A stretch of 64,000 bases of DNA, from NCBI GenBank assembly GCA_964436045.1, contig CAYTBN010000015.1, forward strand, positions 56,654-120,653, written 5' to 3'. Source of the DNA: CAYTBN01 sp964436045. GTDB lineage: Bacteria > Myxococcota_A > UBA796 > UBA9615 > CAYRNR01. The notes beneath the pieces are model-generated. The model saw only the letters and a program-made list of their open reading frames with translations, was not told where the DNA came from and ran no database searches. The position numbers were made by a program, and so were the translations under genes. This document shows positions 51,995-60,459 of the stretch, one piece after another (position 1 is the first letter of the stretch; each line of letters opens with the position of its first letter).

Positions 51995-52601
51995 TCCACT
52001 TGCTGCGGGCCTTGTAGGCAGCAAACTCCCGATAGCGGGCCAGGGAGCGGTCCTTGCGGATCATGTTGGGGATCCAGATGGTCGCGATGACCGTACCCAG
52101 CGCCGCCAGCGGTATCCAGTGCAGGGCCAGCAGGGAGAATCCCAGGTAGATCAGCAGTTCGCCCAGGTAGTTCGGGTTGCGCGCTCGGGACCACAGCCCG
52201 TCGGTGAACAGGGTGCCCGGCCGCAGCTTCAGGTGAACGTGCTTCTGCATGTCCGACGCGAAGTGCAGGAACAGGCCGATCCCCCACATCGCCACGCAGA
52301 TCCCCAGGAACCACGGCACCACCCGCACGTCCCGCGAAGTGATGATCCACGGGGTGATCCAGTAGAGGCTGAGCAGCCCCCAGATGCCGATGCCGTAGAG
52401 CGGGTGGCAGGGCTTCTCCCACTGGGAGTCGCCGAACACGCGGCTCTTCCAGGCCCAGAGGAAGCCATAGGTCCCGTGGAGACCGAGGTAGACCCAGGCC
52501 GTCGGATTGTCCCAGGCACCGTGGAGGCCGATCATCGCGAGCACCACAAGCGCGGTGGCACACTTGTGGCTGTCGATGAAGTGGCGCTGGCGCAGCCGCA
52601 T
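51975..52601 (-). CDS. Methyltransferase-like membrane protein (ICMT/PEMT, DUF1295 type)
   Basis: 208 residues with five or six transmembrane helices. The C-terminal region RARNPNYLGELLIYLGFSLL and the end SLARYREFAAYKARSKWI match the ICMT/phospholipid methyltransferase and steroid 5-alpha-reductase superfamily, where the helices and the Arg/Tyr/Glu cluster bind SAM or NADPH. Reaction unknown: protein or lipid methylation, or a reductase. Convergent overlap with the protease gene. Nine bases after the small Cys-rich gene. Confidence 0.78.
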   Translation of the reverse strand: MRLRQRHFIDSHKCATALVVLAMIGLHGAWDNPTAWVYLGLHGTYGFLWAWKSRVFGDSQWEKPCHPLYGIGIWGLLSLYWITPWIITSRDVRVVPWFLGICVAMWGIGLFLHFASDMQKHVHLKLRPGTLFTDGLWSRARNPNYLGELLIYLGFSLLALHWIPLAALGTVIATIWIPNMIRKDRSLARYREFAAYKARSKWIIPFVL

Positions 52602-52609
52602 TGCCGGGC

Positions 52610-52993
52610 TCAGCGACGGCGACGGGCCAGCGCGAGGCTGGCCAGGCCCAGGGCCACCATCCCACCGGTCAGCGGAGCGGCCACCGCCGGAGCGGCCATG
52701 TGACAGATGGGTCCGTCGTCATCATCGCCCTCGTCGGGCGAGCACCAGACACCCACGTCGTAGCCGTTCTCCTCGCGGATGCAGACCCGCGTGAAGTCGG
52801 TCTCGGCGTACTGCTCGTCGCAGGCCTCGTCGGTCTCGGTCTCGAAGGGGCACTCCTCGCAGTCCTCGCGGCCGTTGGCCTCCCACCAGCTCTCGGTGCA
52901 GTCCTCCGGATCCGGGGCCGCGTCGGCCAGGGCGATGCCGCTCCAGGCGGCGGTGAGAAGTAGCGCGGTGACGACGACCAGCGGACGATCCAT
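52610..52993 (-). CDS. Small exported Cys-rich protein with C-terminal anchor
   Basis: 127 residues. Signal peptide about 1-22 (ending GIALA). The mature part has eight Cys (DCTESWW, DCEECPF, ACDEQY, VCIREEN, WCSPDEG) and then DDDDGPIC-helix-ALARRRR, a short acidic linker plus MYXO-CTERM-like tail with a single Cys before the helix. GGAGGG is 3-4 bases before the ATG at 52993. No domain family recognised. Confidence 0.7.
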   Translation of the reverse strand: MDRPLVVVTALLLTAAWSGIALADAAPDPEDCTESWWEANGREDCEECPFETETDEACDEQYAETDFTRVCIREENGYDVGVWCSPDEGDDDDGPICHMAAPAVAAPLTGGMVALGLASLALARRRR

Positions 52994-53044
52994 GATCCCT
53001 CCAGACGGTGGCGGGGTTATAGCAGATGCCCGGCAGCGCACCGG

Positions 53045-53764
53045 CTACAACGGCAGGTAGGGAACGTCCACGTCGAAGAAAAACGAATCGTGGGAGCAGT
53101 CGAGGGACTCGTCGTTGTCACCGGTCGCGATGAAGGTGAAGTCGCGTCGGTCCTGCTCGACAGCCTGGAAACTCAGCTCCGAGATGATCGACAGGTCGAA
53201 GGACAGCGAGATCGGTCCGTGGCTCTCCGGCGGCGGGATGTCGCACTCCGCCAGATCCGAGTCGTCACCCACGCAGTAGGTCGGGATCGACTCGTCGAAC
53301 AGGTTGTCCAGCCCGACGATCTGGTCCCAGTCGTAGATACGGTAGATGCCGTCGCTGTCCAGTTGCTCGACCCAGGGCCGGTAGCTGGATGCCAGCACGA
53401 TGTCGTTGAACACGAACAGGAAATTGTCGTCGTACTCGATGTCCTGCTCCAGCCCCGCCTCGCCGGCGAAGGTGAACTGCATATCGCAGATCAGCGCGTC
53501 GTCCAGGTCCAGCGACTGTCGCTGCTCGATCCGCGCGGTCAGCACGCCCTGCGCCGGCCACTGGTTGCCGTCCTCGCCCCAGGGGCAGCCGCCGCTGGTC
53601 CCTTCGAACTCGATGCGGAACTGTTCGGTGACCACCTGGTCGGCCATGTCTTCGCAGGCCTGGACGACGTCCTCAGCGTCCTCGATGTCGCCGATCAGGA
53701 TCTGGCCGCTGCCGCAACCGATCGTCGACAGCAACGCGGAGAGCGCGAGAATTCGAACACGCAT
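53045..53764 (-). CDS. Predicted lipoprotein of unknown function
   Basis: 239 residues. Lipobox at LLSTIGCGSG (Cys17). The mature domain has alternating strands and a few Cys (QACEDM, GGCPWGED, DMQF, YCVGDD, ECDIP, DCSHD). It ends with FFFDVDVPYLPL. No family recognised. A GAGGAGG-like purine stretch lies 4-7 bases upstream. Divergent from the transporter gene with 96 bases between starts. Confidence 0.68.
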   Translation of the reverse strand: MRVRILALSALLSTIGCGSGQILIGDIEDAEDVVQACEDMADQVVTEQFRIEFEGTSGGCPWGEDGNQWPAQGVLTARIEQRQSLDLDDALICDMQFTFAGEAGLEQDIEYDDNFLFVFNDIVLASSYRPWVEQLDSDGIYRIYDWDQIVGLDNLFDESIPTYCVGDDSDLAECDIPPPESHGPISLSFDLSIISELSFQAVEQDRRDFTFIATGDNDESLDCSHDSFFFDVDVPYLPL

Positions 53765-53847
53765 GGGACCTCCTCACGACACGGGATCTTCGAGCCAACC
53801 ATCCCCCAGACCCCACCGCCTGGCAGCTTACCACGACCCCGACCTGC

Positions 53848-53853
53848 TACCCT
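53848..53853 (+). promoter_or_regulatory. Possible -10 box TACCCT, near-leaderless
   Basis: TACCCT ends 7 bases before the ATG of the transporter gene, and no ribosome site is visible in between. The same spacing is seen at 33648. Confidence 0.35.
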
Positions 53854-53860
53854 GCCCCTG

Positions 53861-54997
53861 ATGGCCGTCACCTCCGCCAGCGCCTGGACCCGCGTGACCA
53901 CGGACGCCCTGATGCTGGGGATCGTCCACATGCTGGTCGACGCCGCCGCGTTGTACGTGATCTTCACCGACGTCAGCCGGCACGGCGGCGCCGCGACCGG
54001 GATCCTGGCGCTCGTCGTGCTCTACAACAGCCTCGCGTTCGGCGGGCAGGTCCTGGCCGGTCTGATCGCGGACCGCTGGCGTTGCTACCGGGGTATGGCG
54101 GTCGCGGGTGCAGTGCTGGTCACAGCCGCGCTCCCGCTCGCGGCGGGGAGCGCGCTCGCGGGGGTGATCGTGGTCGGCGTGGGCAACGCCCTGTTCCACG
54201 TGGGCGCGGGGGCGTTCGTCCTGCGGGAGTCCGGAACGCGGGCCACCGAATCGGGGGTGTTCGTCGGTCCGGGTGCCCTGGGCGTCTGCACCGGAATCTG
54301 GCTCGGCCTGCACGGTGTGCCCGCTCGATTTGTCATCGTCGGCCTGCTGGTCGCCGGGATCCCCCTGCTGTGGCTGGCGGCTCGCCGACGGGGCGGGGAG
54401 GTGACGCTGCCCCGGGTTCGGGGCGGAACGCTGGCGGTGGTCGCCATCGCCGCTGTCTTCCTGCTGGCCTCCGTGTTCGTGCGCGCCCTGGGCGGCGGCA
54501 CCGTGGCCGGGGCCTGGCGCGGGGTGTCCGAGCCCGTGATGATCGGCCTGGCCGTGGCTGCCTGCGGAGGCAAGATGGTGGGCGGCTTCGTCGCCGACCG
54601 GGTGGGGTGGGGGACCTCCAGCGCCCTGGCCCTGCTGGTCTCCGCGCCGCTGATCAGCCTGCTGGTCAACGACGCCACCTTCGCCCTGGCCGGCATGCTG
54701 GTCTTCCAGATGACCATGCCCGTGACGCTGAAGGCCATGCACCATGTGCTGCCGTCGCGCCCGGGCCTGGCATTCGGGATCCCCTGTGGCGCGCTGTTGC
54801 TGGGCGCGCTGCCCGGCTTGCTGGGGTACGGCGGCCTGATCTCCGCCTGGCCGCGGGTGCTGGGACTGACGCTGCTGTCGGCGGTGCTGGTGGTCGCCGG
54901 GCTGGTGCTGGTTGCGCGCGCAGGCGGATCGGTGGGGCCCGCGCGGGAGCTGCTGGCGCGGATCTACAGCCGGGGTTCGATCTCGTCGGGGGCGTAA
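53861..54997 (+). CDS. MFS-type transporter
   Basis: 378 residues with about eleven predicted helices, e.g. LMLGIVHMLVDAAALYVIFT, GMAVAGAVLVTAALPLAAG and VMIGLAVAACGGKMVGGFVA. The loop LIADRWRC resembles the conserved MFS loop between helices 2 and 3 (GxLADRxGR), here altered. An inner-membrane transporter is likely; substrate unknown. It is convergent with the ASST-like gene and overlaps it by 34 bases. It may be leaderless. Confidence 0.72.
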   Translation: MAVTSASAWTRVTTDALMLGIVHMLVDAAALYVIFTDVSRHGGAATGILALVVLYNSLAFGGQVLAGLIADRWRCYRGMAVAGAVLVTAALPLAAGSALAGVIVVGVGNALFHVGAGAFVLRESGTRATESGVFVGPGALGVCTGIWLGLHGVPARFVIVGLLVAGIPLLWLAARRRGGEVTLPRVRGGTLAVVAIAAVFLLASVFVRALGGGTVAGAWRGVSEPVMIGLAVAACGGKMVGGFVADRVGWGTSSALALLVSAPLISLLVNDATFALAGMLVFQMTMPVTLKAMHHVLPSRPGLAFGIPCGALLLGALPGLLGYGGLISAWPRVLGLTLLSAVLVVAGLVLVARAGGSVGPARELLARIYSRGSISSGA

Positions 54998-56082
54998 CGC
55001 ATCGAGCGGTAGATCGGCATCGCCGTGTCGGTGTCCGCGAACCGGTCCGGTGTCGTCCAGTCCCAGACGATGTCGCCGTCGGTGGTGACCTCGAAGATCC
55101 GCCCGTGGTCCGAGTCGGTGATCAGGGTGTTGCCGTTGGGCAGTCGCTGGTTCCCACCGTGGACGTCCGAGAAGAACGACTCGGGGGGGTCGGCGACGTA
55201 GCTCCAGACCACCTCGTCGGTCAGCGGGTCCAGCTCCAGGATCCGCGACCATTCCCGCCCGGAGCCGTTGTCGTAGATCAGCAGGTGGCCGTTGTCGAGC
55301 ATGGTCGGCATGTGCTGCTTCTGCACGATCCCCGGCCCCCAGGCCCAGACCACCTCGCCGCTGCCGGCGTCGATCACGCCGATGGTGTCCATGTTGCACA
55401 TCGAGAACAGCAGGTTGCCCTCGGCGAAGCGGGGGTCCGCGTCCGCGGCCGGTCCCGCGGGCAGCAACTCGACGGTGTTGGTGTGTGCCCAGTCCCGGCT
55501 CGACCGCGGGAACTCCACATCCACCAGGGTCTGCAGCTTGAGCGCGTGCTCGTGGGCGTGCCACTCCCAGACCGGCTCGTCGTCGGGGGTCACCTCGACC
55601 AGGTAGTCGCTCTTGAGTCCGCCGGGGTGGATCTCGTCGTCGGACACGTACTCCCGGCACAGCAACACGGTGTTGCCGTCGTCCTTGCGGACGAAGTCGT
55701 GGTGCACGGGCATGTCGATCCGCCGCAGCAGCTCTCCGTCCCAGCTCAGCTCGAAGAACATGCCGTCGACCAGGTTCTCGAGCTCCTTGATGATCACCGC
55801 CAGCGAGCCGTCCGGTTGCAGCTCGGCGTAACACCAGTCGAGGCCCTGGGGGTAGGACCAGGAGTGGACGATCTCGCCGTCCATGTCCAGCAGGTGGGCT
55901 TCCTCGGTCCAGCGGCCCGAGTACAGGGTGTAGCCGGCCCAGGCCCGGTCCGGGTCGTGGACGGTGAGCCCGCTGATGTCGTCGTCGTCGTCGTCGTCGT
56001 CGTCCGTCACCAGGTCTCCGGTCGGACAGCCCGCCGCCAGAGTGAGTATGAGGAGGGGGGACAGCTGCCACGGGCACGTCAT
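54964..56082 (-). CDS. Arylsulfotransferase-like lipoprotein with acidic linker
   Basis: 372 residues. Lipobox LILTLAAGCPTG (Cys19). A stalk DDDDDDDDD (about 27-35) and then a six-bladed ASST-type propeller: WAGYTLYSGRWTEEAHLLDM, EIVHSWSYPQGLDWCY, DDEPVWEWHAHEHALK, HTNTVELLPAG, HMPTMLDNGHLLIYDNGSG, LPNGNTLITDSDHGRIFEV. It resembles the second ASST-like lipoprotein at 25661-27121. The conserved ASST His residues are in part present (VWEWHAHEH, HTNT). Substrate unknown. Confidence 0.78.
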   Translation of the reverse strand: MTCPWQLSPLLILTLAAGCPTGDLVTDDDDDDDDDISGLTVHDPDRAWAGYTLYSGRWTEEAHLLDMDGEIVHSWSYPQGLDWCYAELQPDGSLAVIIKELENLVDGMFFELSWDGELLRRIDMPVHHDFVRKDDGNTVLLCREYVSDDEIHPGGLKSDYLVEVTPDDEPVWEWHAHEHALKLQTLVDVEFPRSSRDWAHTNTVELLPAGPAADADPRFAEGNLLFSMCNMDTIGVIDAGSGEVVWAWGPGIVQKQHMPTMLDNGHLLIYDNGSGREWSRILELDPLTDEVVWSYVADPPESFFSDVHGGNQRLPNGNTLITDSDHGRIFEVTTDGDIVWDWTTPDRFADTDTAMPIYRSMRYAPDEIEPRL

Positions 56083-56176
56083 CTCGGCTCCAGGACCCCG
56101 GTGGGGCCGGCACCAGTGTAGCCGCTGCCGCGCCGCTGCCCAACGCCCGGCGTGGCGCGCCGGTTCGCGGGATCGG

Positions 56177-56182
56177 TATCAT
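56177..56182 (+). promoter_or_regulatory. Possible -10 element (TATCAT)
   Basis: GGTATCATGG lies 20 bases before the ATG of the lipoprotein gene at 56203. A weak, common motif; no -35 seen. Confidence 0.3.
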
Positions 56183-56202
56183 GGCCGCCGAGGAGTCGAG
56201 CC

Positions 56203-57255
56203 ATGACCCGGACGTTGTTCCTCTCGATCCCGCTCCTGGTGGCCCTGTGGACCATGGGCTGCGGCCCCGCCATCACCCTGCGAATGCTGGAGCCGGCGGC
56301 GGAGACCGTGCCGCCCCACGTCGAGACCGTGGCCCTGGTCGACCGCAGCCGACCGGCCCATGCCGGAGAGGGGGCGCTGGGCGTTCTCGAGGGCCTGTTC
56401 ACGGGCGAGGCCATCGGCGTGGACACCGAGGGCCGGGCGCGGGCGCTGGAGGGGCTCGGGGCGGGATTGAACAACTCGCCGCGCTTCCGCGTAGTGCGGA
56501 CCATCACCTCCCGCGACGAGGTGGAGTCCTCCCTGTTCGACGAGGGGCTGAGCTGGGGCGCCGCCACCGAGCTGTGTGCGGCCATCGGTTGCCAGGGGAT
56601 CGTCGCCCTCGAGGCCTTCGACTCCGACTCCTACATGGACACATCGGTGGAGCGAGAGAAGTACAAGGACGACGAGGGCAACTGGCACAGCAAGGCGGTG
56701 CACAAGGCCCAACGCACCACCCGTGTGCTGGCCGCGTGGCGGCTTTACGACGTCGAGGGGCAGCAGGTCGTCGACGACCTGCGGGACCACACCGTCGACA
56801 ACACCTGGACCGGCAACGGCGACAGCGAGAGTGAGGCCCGGGGCAAGCTCCCGTCCCAGTACGACACGGTGAGCGAGCTGGCCTGGGATTCGGGCGAGTA
56901 CTACGCGGCCCGCATCGCGCCAACCTGGGTGCTGGTCCGCCGCGCCTACTTCGCCAGCGGGGACGACCGGCTGAAGGAGGCCAAGATCTACGTCAAGGCC
57001 GACAACTGGGAGGCGGCCCGGGGCCTGTGGCTGTCCGCCTCCGAGGAGCCGGACGCCAAGGTGCGCGGCAAGGCCGAGTTCAATCTGGCGCTCGCCGCGG
57101 AGCGAGAGGGGTTCCTGGGACGCGCGGTGGAGTGGGCGCGACTCGCCGCCGAGCATTTCCCCAAGCCCAAGACGCGGAACTACCTGTACACCCTCGAGAG
57201 CCGGGTCGTGGCCCAGGACGTGCTGCGCGAGCAGCTGGAAGGGGCGCCGGAGTAG
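56203..57255 (+). CDS. DUF6340-like lipoprotein
   Basis: 350 residues. Lipobox LWTMGCGPAI (Cys19). The domain after it has PPHVETVALVDRSRPA and CAAIGCQGIVALEAFDSDS, which fit the DUF6340 pattern seen mostly in Bacteroidota lipoproteins. The C-terminal part (about 245-350) has TPR-like helices (KEAKIYVKADNWEAARGLW; EFNLALAAEREGFLGRAVEWARLA). Function unknown. AGGAG is 9 bases before the ATG; a longer frame from 56152 is unlikely. Confidence 0.75.
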   Translation: MTRTLFLSIPLLVALWTMGCGPAITLRMLEPAAETVPPHVETVALVDRSRPAHAGEGALGVLEGLFTGEAIGVDTEGRARALEGLGAGLNNSPRFRVVRTITSRDEVESSLFDEGLSWGAATELCAAIGCQGIVALEAFDSDSYMDTSVEREKYKDDEGNWHSKAVHKAQRTTRVLAAWRLYDVEGQQVVDDLRDHTVDNTWTGNGDSESEARGKLPSQYDTVSELAWDSGEYYAARIAPTWVLVRRAYFASGDDRLKEAKIYVKADNWEAARGLWLSASEEPDAKVRGKAEFNLALAAEREGFLGRAVEWARLAAEHFPKPKTRNYLYTLESRVVAQDVLREQLEGAPE

Positions 57256-57421
57256 GGCGCGATCCTGGGGTACGAGCACGGTCGGCACACGGAATATCCC
57301 CCATCTGCTCGCGGTCGCGTTCGCGCTGGCGCCCGTCGCTGCGGCATCCGCCCAGGTCGAATGTTACGGCGACCCCGTCTGCGCCGAGGTCACCACCGCC
57401 GAGGAGCTGCGGACGGCGGCG
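57256..57421 (+). other. Gap with a headless signal-peptide fragment
   Basis: One plus frame reads HLLAVAFALAPVAAASAQ then VECYGDPVCAEVTTAEELRT, a plausible signal peptide plus mature start, but has no start codon (no ATG, GTG or TTG in frame nearby) and runs into the antisense gene beyond 57422. It looks like a remnant of a lost exported protein gene. Nothing else was supported in this gap. Confidence 0.3.
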
Positions 57422-58228
57422 CTAGCGCGGGTTGTCGGAGATCCAGTCGTCCAGGTCGGACCAGCCGGCCTTGGACTGGCCGCAGGCGATCCCCCAGGCT
57501 TCTCCCGCGCTCAGGTTGCCGATGGTCAGGTCCGACCAGGTGAAGAACAGCCGCATGGTCTTGGTGTTGTCCTCCCATGGCGCCAGCAGCTCGTAGGAGA
57601 ACATCATCGTCGAGGTCACGTTCTCGGAGTTGCTCACCGGCTGCTCCGGGTACCAGCCGCGGATGAGCACCGCCGGGTGGCCGCTGCCGTTCCAGTCGTC
57701 GATGCGGCGGAACTGCAGGTTGGTGACGCTCGCGATCTCGGCGGTCAGCACCGGCATCACCGCCTGGTACTGGCGCATGTAGAAGTGCTTTTCGCCGGCC
57801 TCGTACCCCTCGCGGCCCTCCTCGGCGGTGACCTCGTAGCTGTTGTAGTTGGACGGGAACAGCTCGGTCCAGTCGTCCTGCAGCAGCGCCCGCTCCACAT
57901 CCTGCACCGGATAGTCGAGCACCTCGGTGTGGACGATGGACGGCACGTCGGTCGGGTCCACGTCCTGGACGCAGGTCGACAGCACGTCACACATGCTCAG
58001 GTCGTGGCTGCGGTAGCAGTCGTCCCGTCCCTCCGCCTCGTAGGCGACCCCTTCGTCGTACAGCGGGATCAGCACAGGATCGAGGATCTCCTGGTCCGCG
58101 AAGAACGACGGGAACAGGGTCAATGCACCTGGTGGCTCTCCGGTGGGAGCCTCCGGAGCCTCCTTGCAGGCGCCAGCGGTGCTCAGCAGGACCAGGGCGA
58201 CGACGAGCGACGGGAAGCGTCGGGGCAC
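57422..58228 (-). CDS. Predicted lipoprotein of unknown function
   Basis: 268 residues. Lipobox STAGACKEAP (Cys21). The mature domain has a few Cys (DDCYRSHDLSMCDVLSTCVQ) and mixed strands with DWNGSGHPAVLIRGWYPEQP and TWSDLTIGNLSAGEAWG. No family recognised. The GTG at 58228 has an AGAGGAG site 9 bases upstream; longer frames have no signal. Divergent from the glycosidase gene. Confidence 0.7.
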   Translation of the reverse strand: MPRRFPSLVVALVLLSTAGACKEAPEAPTGEPPGALTLFPSFFADQEILDPVLIPLYDEGVAYEAEGRDDCYRSHDLSMCDVLSTCVQDVDPTDVPSIVHTEVLDYPVQDVERALLQDDWTELFPSNYNSYEVTAEEGREGYEAGEKHFYMRQYQAVMPVLTAEIASVTNLQFRRIDDWNGSGHPAVLIRGWYPEQPVSNSENVTSTMMFSYELLAPWEDNTKTMRLFFTWSDLTIGNLSAGEAWGIACGQSKAGWSDLDDWISDNPR

Positions 58229-58293
58229 GGCGCGGTCTCCTCTTCCGGGGGTGACGGGACAAGCTACCACACCTCCCCCTGCGGTCCGCGCGC

Positions 58294-58299
58294 TATCCT
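58294..58299 (+). promoter_or_regulatory. Possible -10 element (TATCCT)
   Basis: GCTATCCTGG lies 26 bases before the GTG start of the glycosidase gene at 58325. Similar to other TATNNT boxes here. No -35 seen. Confidence 0.35.
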
Positions 58300-58324
58300 G
58301 GCGGCCAGGGAGAGGAGCCTTGCC

Positions 58325-60394
58325 GTGGCGCCGCGATCGATCCTCGCCATGTTCGCGATCGTTCTGGGGTTGGGGCCGACGAGCGCCCACAGCGCCGAGG
58401 TTCCTCAGTGGCCGTGGACCGGTACACCCCCCGAGGGAGAGCCGCTGCGCTTCGAGGTGGTCGAGGGCAACACGGACAATGCGCTTTACCGCTGGGGTCC
58501 GGTGGCGGCCCACGCCCTCGCCACGTCGGGGGAGAGTCCCCGGCTGGTGGTGGCCTTCCCCGCGGGGAACGAGGGGGTGGCGCTGTGGTTCGCGGCCGGT
58601 GGGGAGCCCGTGAGCCTGGAGATCGAGGGCCCGCTGGCGCCGTTGGCGGACGAGGAGGGGCGGGAAACAGCCTGGGGCATCCATGGGGTTCTGCGGGTCG
58701 ATCGGCCGGCGCTCATGCTGGAGCGCACCGTGGCAGGCAGCATCCGTTCGATCCGCGAGCAGTTGTGGGGCGGCGAGCTGCTCGGCGAGCCGGCCGCCGA
58801 GGTGGTCCACGACGGGGGTTGTGCCTGGGTCTTGCGGACCCTGTTCGACGGACGCCAGCTCATCGTTCAGATCTGGCCCCTCGACGGCGCCAGTTGCTCG
58901 CTGGACGAGGGGGGAAGCTTCACCTGCAATGCCGGCATCGGCGACGCGCAGCTGCGCCTGTCGTTCGTCGTCCTGGGCCAGGCGCCGCCCCTCACCCCGA
59001 TCCCCGCGGATCGCATCCTGCGCCCCGGGGTGGAGGCCGACCCCCGCGATCTGCAGGCCCTGGCGTTCCTGACCTACGAGGAGAAGTTGCTGGCCGGCTC
59101 CTGGCGCTTCCTGACCTACTTCGGCCGCGACACCCTGCTCTCGATGGCGATGCTGATGCCCGCGGTCCGTCCGGAGGTGACCGAGGCCGGGTTACGTTCG
59201 GTGTTGACCCGGCTGGACCCCCGCGGGCACGTGGCCCACGAGGAGGATATCGGCGACTGGGCGGCGCTGCGCCGGGTGGAGCAGGGCGCGGATCCGGCGG
59301 CGCTCTCACCCGCCGAGCTGGGGGCGCCGATCCACGACTACAAGATGATCGACGACAACTTCCTGCTGGCGCCCGTGGCCGCGGCCTATCTGCTGGACGA
59401 TCCGGACGGTGCCGCCCGCGCCCCGGTCTTCCTGGGCGAGCGGTGCGGCAGCCGCAACTGCGGGGACGCCCTGCGGGAAAACCTGGACCTCGTCGTCCGG
59501 CTGGCCGAGCCGTTTGCCGCCGATCCCCGCTGGACCAACCTGATCGCCCTGCGCGAGGGGGAGAACACGGGCGAATGGCGCGACAGCGAGGTCGGCCTGG
59601 GGGGTGGCCGCATCCCCTACAACGTCAACGGAATCCTGGTGCCGGCGGCGCTGCGGGCGGCGGCACGGCTGCTGGAGAGCCCGGCACTGTGGGGCGACAG
59701 CGCGGCCGCTGACCGGGCCAGGGAGCTGGCCGCGGCCTGGGACGTGGTGCCGCACATGTTCACGGTCACCGTCCCCGAGCCCCGGGCGCGACGTCGGATC
59801 GCGGCGCGGGCTCGTCGGGCCGGCCTGGACCCGGCCCCGGCCCTGGCCACCCTCGACGGCCCCGTGACCTTCCCGGCGCTGGCGCTGGACGCGCAGGGCC
59901 GCCCGGTGTCGGTCATGCACTCGGACGACGGTTTTGATCTGATGTTCGGCGAGCCGACCGAGGAGCGGTTGCTGGGTGCGGCGGAGCGGATCCTGCGCCC
60001 CTTCCCCGCGGGCCTGCGCACCGACGTAGGGATCGTCGTGGCGAACGCGTCACTGGCCCGTGACGCCGGGCTGCGCAGCCTGTTCACCCCGGACCACTAC
60101 CACGGCGAGGTGGTCTGGTCCTGGCAACAGGCCCTGCTCGCCGCCGGGCTGCGACGGCAACTCTCACGCCAGGATCTGCCATCCCATGTCCGCGACTCCC
60201 TCGTCGCCGCCCAGACCGCCCTGTGGGACGTGATCGACGCCACCGCCGCGCAGCGTCGCGCCGAGCTGTGGTCGTGGGAGGTCGACGGCGGCCAGGTGCA
60301 GATCGTCCCCTTCGGCCAGGCAGGCGGCCACCGCAGCGAGTCCAACGCGGTTCAGCTGTGGAGCACGGTGTACATCGGCGTCGGCCGGCCATGA
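58325..60394 (+). CDS. Secreted (alpha/alpha)6 glycoside hydrolase-like protein
   Basis: 689 residues. Signal peptide about 1-23 (ending AHSAEV). An N-terminal beta domain (25-230) precedes the (alpha/alpha)6 part: LTYFGRDTLLSMAMLMPAV, GHVAHEEDIGDWAAL, HDYKMIDDNFLLAPVAAAYL, EWRDSEVGLGGGRIPYNVN, HGEVVWSWQQALLAAGLRR. It resembles glycogen-debranching/GH15-like and MGH1-like glycosidases. The GRD and the Glu/Asp in GEWRDSE are likely active-site residues. Substrate unknown. Start GTG at 58325 has AGGAG 8 bases upstream. Confidence 0.74.
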   Translation: MAPRSILAMFAIVLGLGPTSAHSAEVPQWPWTGTPPEGEPLRFEVVEGNTDNALYRWGPVAAHALATSGESPRLVVAFPAGNEGVALWFAAGGEPVSLEIEGPLAPLADEEGRETAWGIHGVLRVDRPALMLERTVAGSIRSIREQLWGGELLGEPAAEVVHDGGCAWVLRTLFDGRQLIVQIWPLDGASCSLDEGGSFTCNAGIGDAQLRLSFVVLGQAPPLTPIPADRILRPGVEADPRDLQALAFLTYEEKLLAGSWRFLTYFGRDTLLSMAMLMPAVRPEVTEAGLRSVLTRLDPRGHVAHEEDIGDWAALRRVEQGADPAALSPAELGAPIHDYKMIDDNFLLAPVAAAYLLDDPDGAARAPVFLGERCGSRNCGDALRENLDLVVRLAEPFAADPRWTNLIALREGENTGEWRDSEVGLGGGRIPYNVNGILVPAALRAAARLLESPALWGDSAAADRARELAAAWDVVPHMFTVTVPEPRARRRIAARARRAGLDPAPALATLDGPVTFPALALDAQGRPVSVMHSDDGFDLMFGEPTEERLLGAAERILRPFPAGLRTDVGIVVANASLARDAGLRSLFTPDHYHGEVVWSWQQALLAAGLRRQLSRQDLPSHVRDSLVAAQTALWDVIDATAAQRRAELWSWEVDGGQVQIVPFGQAGGHRSESNAVQLWSTVYIGVGRP

Positions 60395-60459
60395 GCGCGG
60401 GTCAGGGTGCGTGGGTGAGCTTGGGGCGGGGTGTGGGGTTTTTCCGGATTTTTTGGGAT

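Noticed and set aside
57027..57425. Plus-strand frame extending past the DUF6340-like gene
   Set aside because: Arg/Gly/Ala-rich shadow of the lipoprotein gene with no start signal.
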